From NCBI RefSeq assembly GCF_003663845.1, contig NZ_RCCA01000001.1, positions 1,798,001 through 1,862,000 of the forward strand: a DNA stretch of 64,000 nucleotides, read 5' to 3'. Shown one piece after another: positions 60,993 to 64,000 of this stretch. A program made the position numbers and the translations under genes. This stretch comes from Chryseobacterium sp. 7. GTDB taxonomy: Bacteria > Bacteroidota > Bacteroidia > Flavobacteriales > Weeksellaceae. The first letter of the stretch is position 1, and the number at the start of each line of letters is the position of its first letter. The notes beneath the pieces are model-generated. The model ran no database searches. It was not told where the DNA came from and saw only the letters and a list, made by a program, of their open reading frames with translations.

Positions 60993-61105
60993 GTTTTTAG
61001 ATATTCAATATTATTATTGTAATTAATTGATTATCAACTATTTAATTTGTTTTATTGTTTCATTTTTTCATTTTTTGTATCTTTATTGCTGATAATCAAT
61101 TGTTT

Positions 61106-62323
61106 ATGTCAGTTTTTAAAGATCACAAAATATCACTTAAAGATGTTTTAGAATTTATTCCCGAAGCACTTTTAAGTCACCTTTCCGCAAGTACAAAAGT
61201 GGATTATTATAGTAAAGTTTTGCATGGAAGAAAAATATTCTACCTGCTTTTGTATTGCATATTTGATAATGAAAAATTAAGTCAAAGAACACTCGAAGAT
61301 ACTTTTAATAGCAGTGGATTCAAAGCGTTATTTGGCTTAGGGGAAGAGGAAAAGATTCGAAGGAGTTCAATTTCTGAGAGGCTTTCAAAAATTGATTCCA
61401 ATTATTTCCTAGAAATCTACGAACAGATGTACGAAAGATTTTCGGAACTTTATTCCAAGACAGAAATCGAAAAATACAACTTAATCAGAGTTGACAGTAC
61501 CATTGTAGCTGATACATGTAACAAGCTTAAAGAAGGAATTGATCAGAAAAGTGGAAAAAAATTAGTGAAATTCAGTTTTTCATTTGACGGAATTTTGCCA
61601 TCAGCGGTAGATGTTTTTACGGGGCAAAAATACTCAACAGAAGATAATGCTCTTGCCCAGGCTGTTCTGAACCAGGTGAAAAAAGAAGATCATCATGATA
61701 ATATTTATATCATAGACAGAGGGATCCAGTCTACAAGGACGATGAAAGATTTTGAAGAAAAGCTTCTGAAATTTATTATCCGTTCCAAAGAAAACAGGAA
61801 ATATGAAGAGATTGAATCTTTTATTAAAACAGAAACCCCAATAAAATGGGATGATTGGGGAGTTATTAAAGACAGCAAAGTGAAGCTTTACACCGGAAAA
61901 CCCATCCAAAACAAACGGGGAAATATTCATCATCGTGAAGAAAAAGTAGAAACATATTTTCGGTTGATCGTTATCAAAAATGAAAAAACAGCTAAAGAAC
62001 TTTGGTTCATAACCAACGAATTTGAACTTTCTGCCAAAGAAATATCGGATTATTACCGTAAAAGGTGGGATATTGAGGTATTCTTCAGATTTATGAAACA
62101 AGAGTTGAATTTAAGCCATCTTGTTTCGCTCAATAAAAACGGAATTGAAGTAATGCTCTACATGACAATGATTGCTTCTATGCTGCTCTTGATTTACAAA
62201 AAAGTAAACAATTTAGGATATAAAACAGCTAAAAGACGCATCGCTATGGAACTTCGGGATATGATTACCGCAATTTTAATAATATTTGCGGGGGGGGATC
62301 CTGCAAAAGTCTTCAAAACTTAA
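61106..62323 (+). CDS. IS4-family transposase
   Basis: The ATG at 61106 (MSVFKDHKISLKDVLEFIPE) is preferred over 61055. The 405-residue protein has the IS4 DDE order: VDSTIVADTCNKLKEGIDQK for the first Asp region, IIDRGIQSTRTM for the second, and the C-terminal YRKRWDIEVFFRFMKQELNLSHL (YREK-like) with the Glu. No internal stop or frameshift is seen, so it looks active. It ends near a G8 run (62290-62297) in the last codons, an unusual tract in this AT-rich sequence. Confidence 0.92.
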   Translation: MSVFKDHKISLKDVLEFIPEALLSHLSASTKVDYYSKVLHGRKIFYLLLYCIFDNEKLSQRTLEDTFNSSGFKALFGLGEEEKIRRSSISERLSKIDSNYFLEIYEQMYERFSELYSKTEIEKYNLIRVDSTIVADTCNKLKEGIDQKSGKKLVKFSFSFDGILPSAVDVFTGQKYSTEDNALAQAVLNQVKKEDHHDNIYIIDRGIQSTRTMKDFEEKLLKFIIRSKENRKYEEIESFIKTETPIKWDDWGVIKDSKVKLYTGKPIQNKRGNIHHREEKVETYFRLIVIKNEKTAKELWFITNEFELSAKEISDYYRKRWDIEVFFRFMKQELNLSHLVSLNKNGIEVMLYMTMIASMLLLIYKKVNNLGYKTAKRRIAMELRDMITAILIIFAGGDPAKVFKT

Positions 62324-62529
62324 AACATAAAAAATGGTCGGAAATTTCTTCCGACCATGACTAGGTTTTTTCCTGGCTTTTTAATTTTCCTGTAAACTAA
62401 AATTTAGCTTAAATATTTAAATCATTTTCCAGAAGTTAAGCAGGTATTTTTATTCTCACTAAATTGTTCCTGTAAATCCTAGATAAGTTTTGTAATTAAT
62501 TCGCGAAATGTGTATTTTCGCAGAAGTTT

Positions 62530-63042
62530 ATGAAAAAAATACTCTTCATATCAGCCATAAGCCTGTTAAGCTGCAACAGAAATGCACAGACGGCACATCC
62601 ACCTGTAGGTGGTGTTTTAAGCCAAAAAGATCTGGATGTTTCTAAAAACAGGATGAAAAACCTCAATGTCATAGAAAGAGGCCAGATTCAGGATTGGATC
62701 AGTGGCCAGTCTGTGAAATATTATCCTACGCAGCTTAATTACTGGGTAACGGTAGAAGGCTATGATCAGAGAGAAAGAAGAAAAGATGAATCTTTAATTT
62801 CTTATTCTTATGATCTGTATGATTTTGACCAGACTAAAATCTATGACCAGCCTTTTGAGAGAAGAGATGCTAAATTCGGGCACTTTGATGAATTGAGAGC
62901 AGTGGAAAACGCTTTGCGTTTTATCCATGATGGAGAGGAAGTAACGCTTTTGGTGCCGTCTTCTTTGGCCTACGGAACTTACGGAGACGAAAAGAAAATA
63001 GACAACGACATTCCATTAATCATAAAATTAAAAGCCTTATAA
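62530..63042 (+). CDS. gldI: Gliding motility-associated peptidyl-prolyl isomerase GldI
   Basis: The 170-residue protein has a lipobox (SAISLLSCNR), so it is probably a lipoprotein. The FKBP-like core reads QLNYWVTVEGYDQRERRKDESLISYSYDLYDFDQTKIYDQPFERRDAKFGHFDELRAVENALRFIHDGEEVTLLVPSSLAYGTYGDE and ends IPLIIKLKAL. FKBP-type proline isomerases of this shape are GldI in flavobacteria; they assist folding of gliding/T9SS proteins. The next gene starts 3 bp later. Confidence 0.85.
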   Translation: MKKILFISAISLLSCNRNAQTAHPPVGGVLSQKDLDVSKNRMKNLNVIERGQIQDWISGQSVKYYPTQLNYWVTVEGYDQRERRKDESLISYSYDLYDFDQTKIYDQPFERRDAKFGHFDELRAVENALRFIHDGEEVTLLVPSSLAYGTYGDEKKIDNDIPLIIKLKAL

Positions 63043-63045
63043 TAC

Positions 63046-64000
63046 ATGAAATTGTTTAACAAGAATATAATTCTGGCAGCGGCAAGTATTTCGCTGATGA
63101 GTTGTACCCCAATTTATAAAAAAATGAACGTAGACAAAGAAACTTACGAAGGTCTTAATGACGGACTTTATGCCAATCTTCAAACTACAAAAGGTAACTT
63201 AATTGTAAAATTTGAAGACAAGAAAGCACCAGTAACTGTAGCCAACTTTATCGGTCTTGCAGAAGGGAAAATCGACAACAAAGCTAAGGCTAAGGGAGTT
63301 CCTTACTATGACGGAACTATTTTCCACAGAGTAATCAAAGATTTCATGATCCAGGGAGGTGATCCTAAAGGAACTGGAGCAGGTGATCCTGGATATAAAT
63401 TCGAGGACGAAAGAAATGACCTTAAACACACAGGAAAAGGTATTCTTTCTATGGCAAACTCAGGACCTAATACAAATGGTTCTCAGTTCTTCATTACTGA
63501 AGTGGCTACACCTTGGTTAGACGGAAGACACACTATTTTCGGAAAAGTGGTAAAAGGTGATGATGTAATTGATGCTATTGCTAATGTAGAAAAAGGAGCT
63601 CAGGATAAGCCTAAAACAGATATCGTTTTAGAAAAAGTTTCTGTTTTCAGCAAAGGTGACGAGTACAAGCACTACGATGCAGCGAAGACTTTCAATGAAG
63701 GAAAAGCTAAAATCGCAGAAAACAATAAAGCTTTCATCGCTAAAGAAGAAGCTGAAAAGAAGAAAAAAGAAGAAGAATTCAAAGCTAACCAGGAGAAATT
63801 AGTTGAAAATCTAAAAGCTGGTATGCAAAAAACTGAATCAGGTCTTTACTATAAAATCACAAAAACAGCTGACGGTAAAGCTCCAAAGGTTGGTGACAAT
63901 GTATCTGTACATTATGCAGGTAAATTGGTAGACGGAACTGAATTTGATTCTTCATTCAAGAGAAACGAGCCTATCGAAATTCCAATCGGAATGGGAAGAG
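63046..64000 (+). CDS. Cyclophilin/FKBP two-domain peptidyl-prolyl isomerase lipoprotein (partial)
   Basis: This 318-codon start of a longer protein reaches the right edge of the window. A lipobox (ISLMSCTP, Cys20) makes it a lipoprotein. Then comes a complete cyclophilin domain (about 40-200; [65 protein letters not shown]). A coiled-coil linker rich in KKEEE follows, and then the start of an FKBP domain ([38 protein letters not shown]). It acts in the periplasm and is cotranscribed with gldI. Confidence 0.9.
   Translation, partial: MKLFNKNIILAAASISLMSCTPIYKKMNVDKETYEGLNDGLYANLQTTKGNLIVKFEDKKAPVTVANFIGLAEGKIDNKAKAKGVPYYDGTIFHRVIKDFMIQGGDPKGTGAGDPGYKFEDERNDLKHTGKGILSMANSGPNTNGSQFFITEVATPWLDGRHTIFGKVVKGDDVIDAIANVEKGAQDKPKTDIVLEKVSVFSKGDEYKHYDAAKTFNEGKAKIAENNKAFIAKEEAEKKKKEEEFKANQEKLVENLKAGMQKTESGLYYKITKTADGKAPKVGDNVSVHYAGKLVDGTEFDSSFKRNEPIEIPIGMGR

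Larger units (their letters stand above)
60955..62365 (+). mobile_element. IS4-family insertion sequence (1411 bp)
   Basis: The element is bounded by perfect 18-bp inverted repeats CCTAGTCATGGTCGGAAG (60955-60972 and 62348-62365). It is flanked by a TTTTT target duplication (60950-60954, 62366-62370). It carries one DDE transposase gene. Each end also forms a hairpin (GTCGGAAG/CTTCCGAC on the left; a 10-bp stem at 62334-62358 on the right), the left one followed by TTTTT. The insertion lies exactly in the loop of the ilvE terminator, so expression on both sides is barely affected. Confidence 0.9.
60940..62380 (+). terminator. ilvE terminator interrupted by IS insertion in its loop
   Basis: AAAGCCGGGA (60940-60949) and TCCTGGCTTT (62371-62380) are complementary (one G-T). 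The 5-bp loop TTTTT now flanks the IS on both sides. Removing 60955-62370 restores a canonical hairpin with T-run. Confidence 0.85.

Noticed and set aside
1..64000. CRISPR array, rRNA operon, origin of replication or prophage
   Set aside because: No spaced direct repeats, no rRNA-like sequence, no dnaA boxes in cluster and no structural phage genes were seen.

Overview
The window reads as a chromosomal segment of a Chryseobacterium-like flavobacterium (Bacteroidota, Weeksellaceae). The reasons are the low GC content, promoters of the Bacteroidota type (TTTG, about 19 bp, TAnnTTTG), few Shine-Dalgarno sites, gldI, a PorX-less set of LuxR/AraC regulators, DUF4294, an M42 peptidase pair, VGIN-type secreted surface proteins and a chryseobasin-type RiPP locus. 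All product calls come from reading the translated sequence and from memory of the families; no search was run.

Layout. 1-6119: regulators and housekeeping enzymes (partial MFS/HxlR pair, LLM oxidoreductase, DUF6624, TPR, DinB, S41 peptidase). 6383-16148: a type VI secretion effector island, with its own promoter: VgrG, a TPR adaptor-like protein, a 1603-residue PAAR/RHS protein ending in a DNA/RNA non-specific endonuclease, a SMI1/KNR4-type immunity protein and one more small protein. 16299-16482: tRNA-Ser(TGA) with promoter and terminator. 16634-21566: an accessory block with two HTH proteins, two secreted proteins, a tyrosine recombinase and two double-glycine-leader peptides. Between the secreted-protein genes and the recombinase lie two inverted 21-bp sites that bracket a 199-bp segment carrying an outward-facing promoter. 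I propose this is an invertible promoter (phase-variation switch).

21851-46305: metabolic and regulatory genes. They include a cobalamin riboswitch in front of metE, an aldehyde dehydrogenase, DoxX and MFS membrane proteins, a sensor kinase/response regulator pair next to a second VGIN surface protein, and an alpha-oxoamine synthase/TetR pair. 46403-48102: dnaX, split by a -1 frame change at an A10 run. 48088-49583: an unannotated 43-codon leader peptide made of about 42% Phe/Tyr/Trp in front of the fused DAHP synthase/chorismate mutase gene, suggesting translational attenuation of aromatic amino acid synthesis. 49740-53629: rsgA, ndk, GH29 fucosidase. 53786-55633: a RiPP locus (Sec-signal precursor ending CPACGMG, an MNIO/DUF692 enzyme and a DUF1772 membrane protein).

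55853-64000: rpe, M42 peptidase, DUF4294, Nudix, a frameshifted mnmD, ilvE, and a 1411-bp IS4-family element sitting exactly in the loop of the ilvE terminator. The window ends with gldI and a partial cyclophilin/FKBP lipoprotein. Two single-base A/T homopolymer frameshifts (dnaX and mnmD) mean that sequencing error has to be considered for both.
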